A DNA stretch of 64,000 bases from Vicinamibacterales bacterium (GTDB taxonomy: Bacteria > Acidobacteriota > Vicinamibacteria > Vicinamibacterales > 2-12-FULL-66-21): contig DASXLB010000072.1 of assembly GCA_036496585.1 (NCBI GenBank), positions 1 to 64,000 on the forward strand, in the 5' to 3' direction. The position numbers and the translations under genes were made by a program. The notes under the pieces were generated by a model that saw only the letters and a program-made list of their open reading frames with translations, had not been told where the DNA came from and did no database searches. This document shows positions 9,806-22,900 of the stretch, one piece after another. Each line of letters starts with the position of its first letter. Within the stretch, counting starts at the first letter, position 1.

Positions 9806-9869
9806 GACGAGGCGCGTGCGCGGATGACAGTTCTCGGGGCACTATGACGAAGAACATGGGCAAGAGGGA

Positions 9870-11261
9870 GTGATGCTGGCGACATTTCGCGCTCTGATGG
9901 TCGCGCTCGGAGCCGTCGTCTACGCGACGCCGCTCGTCGCGCCGACGGTCACCATTGACGACGTCACCATCATCAATGTTGTGACGGGGAAGCTGTCCCC
10001 CCACATGACCGTGGTGGTCGACGGGAACCGGATCGCGAGCGTGGCGAAGACACGCCCCGGCGCGGCGCATTCGGGGACGGTGATGGACGGCACCGGCATG
10101 TATGTCATCCCGGGCCTCTGGGACATGCACGTCCACGCCTTTTTCAACAACGACACGTCGCGCTTCCACACGGCCAGCGAGCTGATGCTCCCGCTCTTCA
10201 TCGCCAACGGGGTCACCGGCGTGCGCGACATGGGGAGCAATCTCGACGGGATCCTCGCCGCGCGCGACGCTGTGGCGGCGCACCAGCTGATTGGGCCCAG
10301 GATTGTCGCCTCCGGACCGATGCTCGACGGGCCCACCTCGCGCTACAAGGTGATCATCAAGGTGACCACGGCGGAAGACGGGCGCGCGGCGGTGCGGGAG
10401 CTGCACGACCGAGGGGTGGACTTCATCAAGACGCAGTCGCTCATCCCGCGCGACGCCTACTTCGGGCTCGCCGATGAAGCGGCGAAGCTCGGGATGCGCT
10501 TCGAGGGGCACGTCCCCGACGCGATCCGCGCGCAGGAGGCAGTCGCCGCGCACCAGCACTCCTTCGAGCACCTCCTCGGCGTGTTCGGCGCGAGCACGAC
10601 CATCGAGGACGAGTTCATCGCCGGGAAGAAACTGTCGAACGCCGAAGTCCTCGCGGCGCGGTCCGAGGCGAACGAGAAGGCGATCATCGCGCTGCTCGCG
10701 AAGAATCAGGTGTGGCAGTGCCCGACGATCCTCTCCGACCTGGGGACGGCCGCCGATGTCGTCTCCGATCCTGGACTGCCTTACTGGCTCAGGAACACGG
10801 TGGACGAGTGGAAGCAGCGTTCGCTGCGCGCGCTCGACTCCACCGACACCGCGGCGGCAGAGGTCAAGCAGCGGTTCGGCCTGTGGGAGCTGTCGCTGAC
10901 GATGAAGCTGCACGCTGCGGGGGTGCCGTTTCTGGCAGGCACCGATGCGCCTCAAGGGTTCGACCTCGTCCCCGGCGCGTCGCTACACAGCGAGCTCGAC
11001 TGGCTGGTGCGAGCCGGGTTCACGCCGCTCGAAGCGCTGCAGACCGCCACCATCAACCCCGCCACCTACCTCGGTAGGACGAAGGATCTAGGGACGGTGG
11101 AGGCGGGGAAGATCGCGGACATCGTCGTGCTGGCGAGGAATCCGTTGGCGAGCATTGGCAATACGCGATCTGTCGTGGCCGTCGTCGCTGATGGGCGGTT
11201 CTACTCGACGACGGAGCTCAACAAGCTCCGGCTGCATCTGATGGATGTGGCCGCGAAGTAG
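9870..11261 (+). CDS. Metal-dependent amidohydrolase (imidazolonepropionase-like)
   Basis: A 463-residue exported or membrane-anchored amidohydrolase with an N-terminal hydrophobic leader (about 1-24). The metal-binding HxH motif is in WDMHVHAFF (H86, H88). Further family signatures are FEGHVPD, HSFEHLL and the catalytic Asp in LAGTDAPQG, and the C-terminal segment TINPATYLGR...GTVEAGKIADIVVL is typical of this group. It would hydrolyse an amide, cyclic amide or dipeptide bond; the substrate is unknown. A GAGGG ribosome binding site precedes the ATG. Its last 44 bases overlap the end of the convergent SulP gene. Confidence 0.9.
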   Translation: MMLATFRALMVALGAVVYATPLVAPTVTIDDVTIINVVTGKLSPHMTVVVDGNRIASVAKTRPGAAHSGTVMDGTGMYVIPGLWDMHVHAFFNNDTSRFHTASELMLPLFIANGVTGVRDMGSNLDGILAARDAVAAHQLIGPRIVASGPMLDGPTSRYKVIIKVTTAEDGRAAVRELHDRGVDFIKTQSLIPRDAYFGLADEAAKLGMRFEGHVPDAIRAQEAVAAHQHSFEHLLGVFGASTTIEDEFIAGKKLSNAEVLAARSEANEKAIIALLAKNQVWQCPTILSDLGTAADVVSDPGLPYWLRNTVDEWKQRSLRALDSTDTAAAEVKQRFGLWELSLTMKLHAAGVPFLAGTDAPQGFDLVPGASLHSELDWLVRAGFTPLEALQTATINPATYLGRTKDLGTVEAGKIADIVVLARNPLASIGNTRSVVAVVADGRFYSTTELNKLRLHLMDVAAK

Positions 11262-13002
11262 TCGGCTCGCTGGCGGCGGTTCGCTCGTAACGCTGAACGG
11301 CGCTCTGCACGTTGAAGAACAGACGCTCCAGACCGAGGGTCCGGCCAAGCGCGGACTGCTGAACTACCGTGAGCACTTCGGGGTTGAGCGCCGCCATCCA
11401 CACCGTCACCCCCTGCTGGCGCAGCCGCTGTTCGGCTGCGATCAACAGCTTGAGGGCCGTGTACTCGATGTCGATGAGCCCGCCGCAGTCGAGCAGCACC
11501 GTGGTCGGCTTCGACTCGTCGATCAGCGACAGGAGCCGGTCGCCGATGCCCTGGGCATTGAGGAAGAAGGCTCGCCCCTCGATCCGCGCGATGAGCAATC
11601 CCGGCCACGACTCGTCATCCGCATGCTCCCTGGAACGCGGCCGGAACACGTCGGTGCCGCGCTTGCGGCCGAGGACGTGCACCGTCGGATGAAAGGCCTG
11701 CTGTGCGAGCGCCAACAGCGAGACAATCACCGCCACCACGATGCCCTGGAGCGTTCCCAGCAGCAGCACCCCGACGAACGCGATCACCGCCCACCGGAAT
11801 TCGATGCGGCGGACGGCCCGAATGTCGAGGAATTCGATCGGCTGGATCAGGCCCACCGAATAAGCGACGACGACCGCCGCCAGCGCCGCCTGCGGCATCA
11901 GGCCGATTAGGGGACCGAGTACCAGGAGCGACGCGATCGCGATTCCGGCTGTCACCAGGCCGGCGGCCTGGGTGCGTGCACCGGCCTTCCGGTTGACCGC
12001 GGTCTGGGTCGTACCTCCCCCTGCCGGCATCGCGCCGAAGAGCCCTCCCGCGACATTCGCCGCCCCAACCGCCAGCAGTTCCCGATTCGGCTGGAGACGC
12101 GGTTCACCAGGCGCGGCGAAGGCGCGCGCGGCAGCGATGCCTTCGGTGAAGCTCATCAAAGCGATGCCAATCGCCGCCGGCCCCATCCCCCACATGACGT
12201 CGAGGCGTGGGGGGACCAGTCTGGGGAGGCCGCCAGGTATCGCGCCGATCACGGCGACACCCGCGTGATCGAGTCCGAGCAGCGCGGATGCGCCAATCGC
12301 GAGACCGATCGCGATGAGTGGGGCGGGCGCGTGCGGAAGGAATTTCTCGACGAGGAAGATCACCGCCAGTAACGACACGGCGAGGACCAGCGTCGTCATC
12401 GAAGTCTGCGGTACATGCCGGATGATCGAAAGCAGATCCCTGAAGAAGCCAGCCTTGTCGATGTGGATGCCGAGCAGCTTCGGAATCTGATCGACGACGA
12501 TCACCAGGCCGATGCCAGACTTGAATCCGGTCAGGACTGGTTCGGAAATGAAGTTGGCCACGAAGCCAAGCCGGATCGCCGATGCCAGCAACAGCAACAG
12601 GCCAACCAGCACGGTCAGCGTTGCCGAGGCCGTGATCAGTTCCGCACCGCCGCCAGGGGCGACGCGCCCCAGCTCCGCCGCCGTCAGGATGGCCAGGGTC
12701 GTCGTCGTGCTGACGCTGAGCGGCCGCGACGTCCCGAGCAGGGCATAGATCACCATCGGCACGCTGGCGGTGTAGAGCCCGACCTGCACTGGCAGGCCGG
12801 CGATGGTCGCGTAGGCGAGCGCCTTGGGCACGACGACGGCCGCGGTCGTCAGGCCGGCAAGGATGTCCAGGCGCAGCACGCCCTTCGAGGAGCCTGAGGC
12901 TCCGATGGTGACCGCGTGAGATCCAAGATCCGCTGTCATCGACGCACTCAGGGCCTCAAATCCCGAAATCCCATCCCGCGTGACCGGGACACGCAGGTTC
13001 AC
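11218..13002 (-). CDS. SulP-family anion transporter with STAS domain
   Basis: An inner-membrane anion permease of up to 594 residues. It has the SulP signature near the N-terminus (DILAGLTTAAVVVPKALAYATIAGLP), many membrane helices over roughly residues 45-430, and a cytoplasmic STAS domain (about 455-575, ARIEGRAFFLNAQGIGDRL...VLLDCGGLIDIEYTALKLL). SulP proteins move sulfate, bicarbonate or other anions. The alpha-carbonic anhydrase gene ends only 24 bp upstream on the same strand, which favours bicarbonate as substrate. The start could be GTG 13002 or ATG 12939; neither has a strong ribosome binding site. Confidence 0.9.
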   Translation of the reverse strand: MNLRVPVTRDGISGFEALSASMTADLGSHAVTIGASGSSKGVLRLDILAGLTTAAVVVPKALAYATIAGLPVQVGLYTASVPMVIYALLGTSRPLSVSTTTTLAILTAAELGRVAPGGGAELITASATLTVLVGLLLLLASAIRLGFVANFISEPVLTGFKSGIGLVIVVDQIPKLLGIHIDKAGFFRDLLSIIRHVPQTSMTTLVLAVSLLAVIFLVEKFLPHAPAPLIAIGLAIGASALLGLDHAGVAVIGAIPGGLPRLVPPRLDVMWGMGPAAIGIALMSFTEGIAAARAFAAPGEPRLQPNRELLAVGAANVAGGLFGAMPAGGGTTQTAVNRKAGARTQAAGLVTAGIAIASLLVLGPLIGLMPQAALAAVVVAYSVGLIQPIEFLDIRAVRRIEFRWAVIAFVGVLLLGTLQGIVVAVIVSLLALAQQAFHPTVHVLGRKRGTDVFRPRSREHADDESWPGLLIARIEGRAFFLNAQGIGDRLLSLIDESKPTTVLLDCGGLIDIEYTALKLLIAAEQRLRQQGVTVWMAALNPEVLTVVQQSALGRTLGLERLFFNVQSAVQRYERTAASEPTTSRPHPSDAAGAC

Positions 13003-13026
13003 CCGCGCCCGAGCGGCGTCTCAGGC

Positions 13027-13800
13027 TTACTTGGACGCCAGCACCTGGCGTCCGTAGAGCGGTTGGATCGGGCGCGCGTCATGCGGATAGACCTTGCCAA
13101 AGGCGTCGGCCTGACCCTGTGAAATCTGCTCGGGCGTTTTCAGCACGAACCACGTGACGTTCTCGCTGCAGGGCGGAGTCGTGAGCGATCCCGCAAACGT
13201 GTAATACCCGTGATCCCGCGGCAGCAGGCCCGTCGCGTCGACCTGCACATCGTCCAGCTTCTGTTCCGGTCCCTCTTGCGTAGGCAGGTGCTGCCAGAGA
13301 CCTGCGACGGTCGGGTTCGCAGCTCCCGCGTCAAGCAGGACGGCGACGACGGCGATCCTGCCATCGGGGGCCGTGTGCACGAGGTGCGCGACCATATCAA
13401 AGCTCTTGCCGTTGATTCGCTCTTCGCTGGGATGATGGAAATGAAACTGCGTCAGCTGGTATCGCGTGTCGCCGATGGTGATGAAGCTGCCCGGCGCGTA
13501 GTTGACCTGAATCGCGTGACCGTTGTTGACGATGTGCAGCGGCGTGCTTTGATAGGCGAACTGGATCGGCGGCAAGTCGGCCGGCTTGGGAGATCGGATG
13601 TCGATCGGGGCCTGCTGATGGCCCACCCGGCAGGCCCCGAAGGCCTTGTCGAGATCGCCCCAGTGATCGGGTCCGGTGCTTCCACCGTAGGTCCAATGCG
13701 GTCCCGTATGCTCCTGAGCGAACGCAGCGCCAACGACGAGCGCAACGGTTGCGAACACTCCGCATATGAGGGTCACGCGTCGAGTCGTCAAGGTCGTCAT
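13027..13800 (-). CDS. Periplasmic alpha-carbonic anhydrase
   Basis: A 257-residue secreted alpha-class carbonic anhydrase that interconverts CO2 and bicarbonate. The signal peptide ends at AFAQ (residue 29). The zinc ligands are H120 and H122 in QFHFHHPSEE and H139 in AHLVH. The TTPP segment (207-210) and the cysteine pair C57/C211, which forms a disulfide in the family, are all present. A GAGGAGC ribosome binding site precedes the ATG. The gene sits 20 bp downstream of the glucosidase stop and 24 bp upstream of the SulP permease, so a glucosidase-anhydrase-permease operon is likely. Confidence 0.93.
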   Translation of the reverse strand: MTTLTTRRVTLICGVFATVALVVGAAFAQEHTGPHWTYGGSTGPDHWGDLDKAFGACRVGHQQAPIDIRSPKPADLPPIQFAYQSTPLHIVNNGHAIQVNYAPGSFITIGDTRYQLTQFHFHHPSEERINGKSFDMVAHLVHTAPDGRIAVVAVLLDAGAANPTVAGLWQHLPTQEGPEQKLDDVQVDATGLLPRDHGYYTFAGSLTTPPCSENVTWFVLKTPEQISQGQADAFGKVYPHDARPIQPLYGRQVLASK

Positions 13801-13820
13801 GGGTGCCTGCTCCTCGTGTC

Positions 13821-16637
<2,817 letters not shown>

Positions 16638-16942
16638 GATCCACGTCCTGCACCGTCGGTTTGCACGGCACTCCCTCCCAAATGCCGTGGCTCGCAACGG
16701 AATACCGTGCGCTTCTCGAAGAGGCCGGTATCGAGTTCCCTGGAAGACTGAGGAAGAACACGATCTGGCGCGCTGGCGCACGTCGGGGCGTGCACGACCT
16801 GCGCCAGAGACGATTGCCTGCGACAACCGCTTCCCGCCGCAGTACCCGAAGCACACGTGTGGTGGCGGCGCTCCGGAAAGGCACGTCAGAATTGTGTCAG
16901 AACTGTGTGACAGGCCAGACCGGGGCCGACGGGATTGACCTC
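16638..16942. other. 305-bp non-coding gap between ndvB and the glucosidase gene
   Basis: No convincing reading frame. It holds two near-identical 11-bp direct repeats (16885-16906), listed separately. The remaining sequence shows no clear terminator or promoter. Confidence 0.5.
16885..16912 (-). promoter_or_regulatory. Tandem 11-bp repeats upstream of the glucosidase gene
   Basis: On the plus strand GTCAGAATTGT (16885-16895) is followed directly by GTCAGAACTGT (16896-16906), then a weaker GTGACAG at the same phase (16907-16913). Exact 11-bp phasing of direct repeats is typical of OmpR/PhoB-class response-regulator sites. They lie about 250 bp upstream of the glucosidase start and right after the ndvB stop. 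Function is inferred only. Confidence 0.35.
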
Positions 16943-19900
16943 TTACCGCGTGGACGATCCGGTTGTCGCCTGACCCAGCGAGGGACCGATGCGACCGGTC
17001 GCCTCTCCGAGCACGACAATCACGCGGTGGGTCTGGCCGTCGTCGAGGAGCGGGATGTGATCGGGATCAACCGGCGATCCATCGAGTTCGGCGGATCGCG
17101 GTCCGCACGCCCGATGATCCGGGTTACTCACCGAAATGTGATACATCGTGCGACCGACCCGCCACTCGATCGAGAACTCGGGCCATATCAGCGGCACGCA
17201 CGGCGCAACGCTGAACGTGGAACCGGCGCGGCGTAGACCGACGAGTCCTTCGATGGCCGCCTGGTACATCCACCCCGCAGACCCGGTGTACCACGTCCAA
17301 CCCCCGCGGCCGAGATGCATGGGATGCGCGTAGACGTCCGCCGCCATCGCATACGGTTCCACCCGATATTGCTCGATGCCGTCCGGGGTGCGGGTGTGGT
17401 TGATCGGATTGACCATGTGGAAGAGTTCCATCGCTTCGTCCCCGAGACCGAGGCGCGCCAGCGCGATGATCGCCCACAGCGCCGCATGCGTGTACTGTCC
17501 GCCGTTCTCGCGCACGCCGGGCAGGTATCCCTTGATGTACCCGGGATCGTGAGGCGTGCGATCGAACGGAGGCGTGAGCAGCAGGACGATTTGTGCGTCA
17601 CGCCGCACCAGATTGGCGCGAACGGCTTCCATCGCGCGCGCGGCGCGGCGGGGGTCGGCTTCCTGCGAGAAGACCGCCCATGACTGGGTCAGCGAATCGA
17701 TCCGGCACTCGTCGTTCTGCGCAGATCCCAATGGCGTGCCGTCGTCGAAATACGCCCGACGATACCAGTTGCCATCCCACGCGAGTTCCAGCATGCCGGT
17801 CAGCCACCTGACCTCGCTCCGGTAGCGCTGGGCCCGGTCGCTGTCACCGCGTTCGTCGCAGATCGCGACGTATTGCTTGAGAATGACGACGAGAAACCAA
17901 CCAAGCCAGACGCTCTCGCCGCGGCCGAGTTGTCCGATCCGGTTCATGCCGTCGTTCCAGTCGCCCGAGCCGATGAGCGGCAGGCCATGCGCGCCGTATT
18001 TCAGCGCCCGCTCGATGGCGCGAATCGCGTGATCGAGAATCGTGGCTGTGGTGTTCGACACCGAGGGCAGGCTGTAGGTTTCGCTCTCGTCCGGCGCGAG
18101 CGGCGGCGCCTCGAGAAATGGCACCACCTCGTCGAACAGCGACTGATCGCCGGTTCGGTCTACGTAGATCGCGGCCGCATACGGCAGCCACAGCATGTCG
18201 TCGGAGCAGCGCGTGCGCGTGCCGCGCCCGGCCGGCGGATGCCACCAGTGCTGGACGTCGCCTTCGACGAACTGGCGCGACGCGGCGAGTACCAGGTGCG
18301 CACGGCAGAGTTCCGGTCTCGAGTACAGCAGCGACAGGACGTCCTGAATCTGATCGCGAAACCCGAACGCGCCTCCGGGCTGGTACGGTCCGCTTCGCGC
18401 CCAGATGCGGCAACTCAGCGTCTGATACAGCAGCCACCGGTTCACCAGCAGATCGAACGAGTCATCGGGGGTATGGACCTGTATGGCGCCGAGAGTGTCG
18501 TCCCAGAATCGGGCCGAGCGGCCGATCGCGTTTTCGACGGCATCCAGGCGGGAGTAGGTGGCGGCGAGCGCGATGGCCTGCGCCCGGTCACGCCCCTGGC
18601 CGAGCACGAACGCCACGCGCCGCGTCTCGCCGGGAGGGATCTCGATGGCGATCTGCAGCGCGCCGCAGGAGTCGAGGCCGGCGCCCAGCTGTCCGCCCAG
18701 GCTATCGCGAAACAACGCGGCCGGCGCATTGAGCGTGCGGTTCCGGCCGATAAAGTCCCCGCGATCGCACGTGATCGAGCGCGGCTGCTCGGTGGCGTGC
18801 AGAAACGCGATGCGGTCCTTGAAGTCGGTGTTGTAGGCGTTTCTCGCGAGAATGGCCCCCGTCGAATCGTCCCGCTCGCACACCACGAAGCGGCGCTCGC
18901 CGAAACGCGGCGGACCGAGCACCCATTCGACGTAGACGAACGCCGAGACGCGTCGCGTCGTGTTCGACGTATTGGTCAGCGTCAGCCGTGACACCTTGAC
19001 TGGATCATCCGGCGCGACGGCGACCGCGAGCTCCTGCTCGAGTCCGTCGATCGCGTAGTGAAAATACGACATTCCAGGCGAGTGACGGATCACCCACGAC
19101 CCCGACTGTGCTGAACGGGAGAGCGGGCCGGGCGTCGCCCCCCAGACCGTGCCCGCCTCTTCGTCGCGGAGGAAGATCGCTTCTCCCGTCGGGTCACTGA
19201 TCGGATCGTTGGCGAACGGGGTGAGGCGGTTCTCGCGACTATTGCCGGCCCAGGTATACGCCGCGCCCGACGCGCTGAGCGCAGTCCCGAACTCGGCGTT
19301 CGCCAGGATGTTCGACCAGGGAAGCGGGGTCTCGCGATCGCCGTCGAGCACAATCACGTATTCACGCCCGTCCGGCGTGAAGCCGCCGACGCCATTCTCC
19401 ATCACGCGCGGACCGACCGAGGCGTGAACGGGCGCCGGCGTTGGGGCGCGCAGGGCGCTCGATTGCGGAATGATCTCACCGCGCGACAACCACGGCGCCT
19501 TGCGATCGAGCTGCGGCGCGAGCCCGCCGAAGTCGCCGCGCAGCACGATCCGCGCAACCGCCGAGAGCAGATGCCGATCGACGTCCGGCACGCCGTCCGA
19601 CCGGACCAGGAACATCCCGCCCGGCTTGTCGAGCCAGCCCGCCCATCGCGGCTCCTGCATCAGGCTGGTGAGGTGCGCGTGCACTTCGTCGAGATAGTCG
19701 GCCGGGTGATCGTTGACAATCACCACGTCAGCGCGAAGATCCTTGGTCCGCCAGTACTCCTGCGCGTGCAGCAACTGCCGGACGAGGGCGATTTCGCTGA
19801 CGTCGGCGACGTGGACGAGGAGGATCGGCAGGTCGCCGGAGATGCCGCGGCCCCACAGATTGGTCTGACCGAAGATGTTGCGGGCGATGTCGTCGGGGCT

Positions 19901-22900
19901 CATGCCCGACGGATCCGATCCGAACACGCGCGACGCCAGTCGATCGAACAGGATGGCCTGATCGTCGGTCAGTCCAAGGTGCTGAAGCGTGATGTGGACG
20001 TGCGTCGAGGCCATCGAGAAGGCGCGCGCCGCCGCGCTTGCGTCGCGGTACTTGTGGATCAGCGCCAGCGCCGTCGGTCGATCGTGCGCGACGCCGGTGG
20101 CGAAGGTGACGCGGACGAAGGCGCCCGGCGCCAGCCGCACCCGTTCGCGAAGCGCCGCCACCGGATCGAGCACCGCGCCGGTCGTTCCCGACAGCGCGCG
20201 GCCGTCGAGGGCGGCCGGGTTCGACGGTGACCGTCCACGCCCGAGGAAGCGTACACGGTCGGTCTCCCATTCGACGGCGCCGCCGAGCCGGCCGTCGACG
20301 GCGAGCACGTGAAAGGCCCAGGCGTGCGGTTCTTCCGCCGAACGCGGGCGTCGGCTGAACAGCAGGCCCGCACTCTGCGCGTCGTATTCGGTTTCGATGA
20401 ACAGCTTGCCGAAGGCCGGATGCGCGAGATCGTCCTCTGGACGGGCGAGGACCATTTCAGCGTAACTGGTGACCTCGATCTCGCGCGGACGGCTGCCCCG
20501 GTTGGTGATCGACAATCGCCGCACCTCGACGTCGTCTTCAGGCGACACGACGATCTGCAGCTGCGTATCGAAGTCGCCGTCCCGGCGCCGGAGCGTGACC
20601 TTCTCGAGCTCGAAGACCGTCTCGAATTCATCCGGCTCGCGGCAGATCGGTTGATAGGTGGCCGACCAGACGCCGCCCGACCAGGGATCTCTGAGGTAGA
20701 TGAAGTGCGCGCCGGCGTCAGAGGTGCGGTCGTCGCGGCGGCGGGTCACCGACAGACCGTTCCACATACTCGATCCGCCGCCGGCATGGGTCAGCGCTAC
20801 CGTGTAGCGGCCGTTCGACAGGAAATGCGTATGCGGACTTCGGGTATGCGGCGTTTGGAATCGCCGTGACACGGCCGCGCCAATCGACGGCAGCGCCCGG
20901 CTCCCTTCCGCCGGCCGCGCCTCTGCCAGAATTGCTTCACGCGGCACTCGCTCCTGGAGCAGCAGCTCCGTGGCCTTGACGCGGGCGTCGGCGTGAAAGC
21001 GCGTCACGAAGACGTCCTCGAGAAGCACGTTGGCGAGCGCGACCAGCGACATGCCCTGATGGTGGGCAAAGAAGGCGCGCACGATCTCCGGCTGGCCGTC
21101 GCCGGCGGCCGGGTTGTCGTCGGCTGCCGGCTTCCGGGGACGGTTGTCCATCGCTTCGTAGAAGCCGAAGCGGCCGTCGATGCCCTGGCGGGTCAGCCGC
21201 CGGAAGTTCGACGCCGCCGCGGCCGGATCGATGAGGCTGCCAAGGGCGGTCGCATAGGGCGCCACGACCAGGTCGTCGGCGAGGCCACGTTTGAATCCCA
21301 GACCAGGCACGCCAAACGCCTTGTACTGGTAGTTGCCGAAGCGATCGGTGAACGCGTAGGCCGATTCCGAAATACCCCACGGCACGCCGCGTTCGTTGCC
21401 GTACTCGATCTGCCGGCGAAGACTGGCGCGGCAACTCTGATCGAGCAGCGTGCCAGGATAGCTCCGCAGCAGCAGTTGCGGCATCAGGTATTCGAACATC
21501 GTCCCGCCCCAGGACATGAGGGTGGCGCGGCCGTCGATGTTGGTGACGAGGCGGCCGAGATGAAACCAGTGCTGCTGCGGGACGTCGCCCTTGGCGATCG
21601 CGACGAAGCTGGCCAGCCGCGCTTCCGACGCCAGCAGATCGTAGAACGAGGTGTCGCGACGGCCGGGCCCTTCGGCATCGGCGAGGCGAAAGCCGATCGA
21701 GAAGATTCGGCGGCGGCGATCGTAGAGAAAATCGAACCGCATCGCGAGTGCGAGCGCTGACGCGCGTTCAGCGAGCCGGACGAGAAGGTCGGCCGGGGGT
21801 GCCGCGGCCGGAGCGCCCAACGCGGCGACGCAGTCTCGCGCCGCCGTCGTCCAGAAGGCGATGTCGCTCGATATGCCGGATGACACCTCGCGATCGGAGA
21901 CCGACCCCGCGACCTCCGCGAGTTCCTGGGCGATGGCCGTAAGCGGGATGGTATCGCCGCCGGCCGCTTTGCGAGCCTGCGACGCGAGCTCGCGTGCGAG
22001 CCGATTGAGGTGTGCGATGGCGTCGCGACGCGGCGACTCCTGCGGCGGGACCGAGGAGGTTGCCTCCGAGAGCAATTCGGCGGCGTCGACGATCCCCTCG
22101 AACCGCTGCGTCGGGCTCTGCGGCTCGGCGGTGAGCGCCAGCAGGCCTTGCGCCAGGGCGATCAGGGCCGCCGCGAGATTGCCGCTATCCACCGTCGAGA
22201 CGTAGCGAGGGTGGAGCGGCGCCAGCGTCGCCGTGTCGTACCAGTTGAGGAAGTGCCCCTCGTGCTTCTCGAGTCCTTCGAGCGTCGTCAGGGTTCTGTC
22301 GAGACGGGTGATCAGGGTGTCGGTGGTGAGATAGCCGAGATCGTGCGCAGCCAGCGTCGACAACAGCGTCATCCCGATGTTGGTGGGCGAGGTACGCCTG
22401 GCCAGGCGCGGCTCATCGCCTTCCTGGTAATTGTCGGGCGGCAGCCACGAATCGGCGGCCGTCACGAAGGTTTCGTAGTAGCGCCACGTCTTTCGCGCGA
22501 TGTGGCGCAGCAGGCGCCGGTTGCGATCGCTGAGCGTGCGCTCGCGCGGTCCGACCGGCTTGCTCAGCCAGTAAGCGACGGCGGGCGCGATGACCCACAG
22601 CGTCAGGAAGGGGAGTGCCGAGGACAGCGCCGCTGGGCGGACGATCGAAACCAGCAGCGCGACGACCGCCGCGATGATCGGGCTGGCCATCATGTCGGCG
22701 GCAAATCGCAGCACGGCCCGTCCGCCGGCGATGCCGGCGGCACGCGCCGCCGTCGCGGCGGCGGTTTCCCATTCGAGCAGACGGCGTTTGGTGATCGTCA
22801 GCCGCACCAGCGTCAAGACGATCGCGTGCATCGTGTCCCACGCGTGGTAGGCGAGGAACGTCACGCTGAGCGCGACCTGGGCGAGCGCAATCGCCGAGTC

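Noticed and set aside
9597..10955. Open frame of about 452 codons on the minus strand
   Set aside because: Antisense to the amidohydrolase and to the divergent promoter; no family signature.
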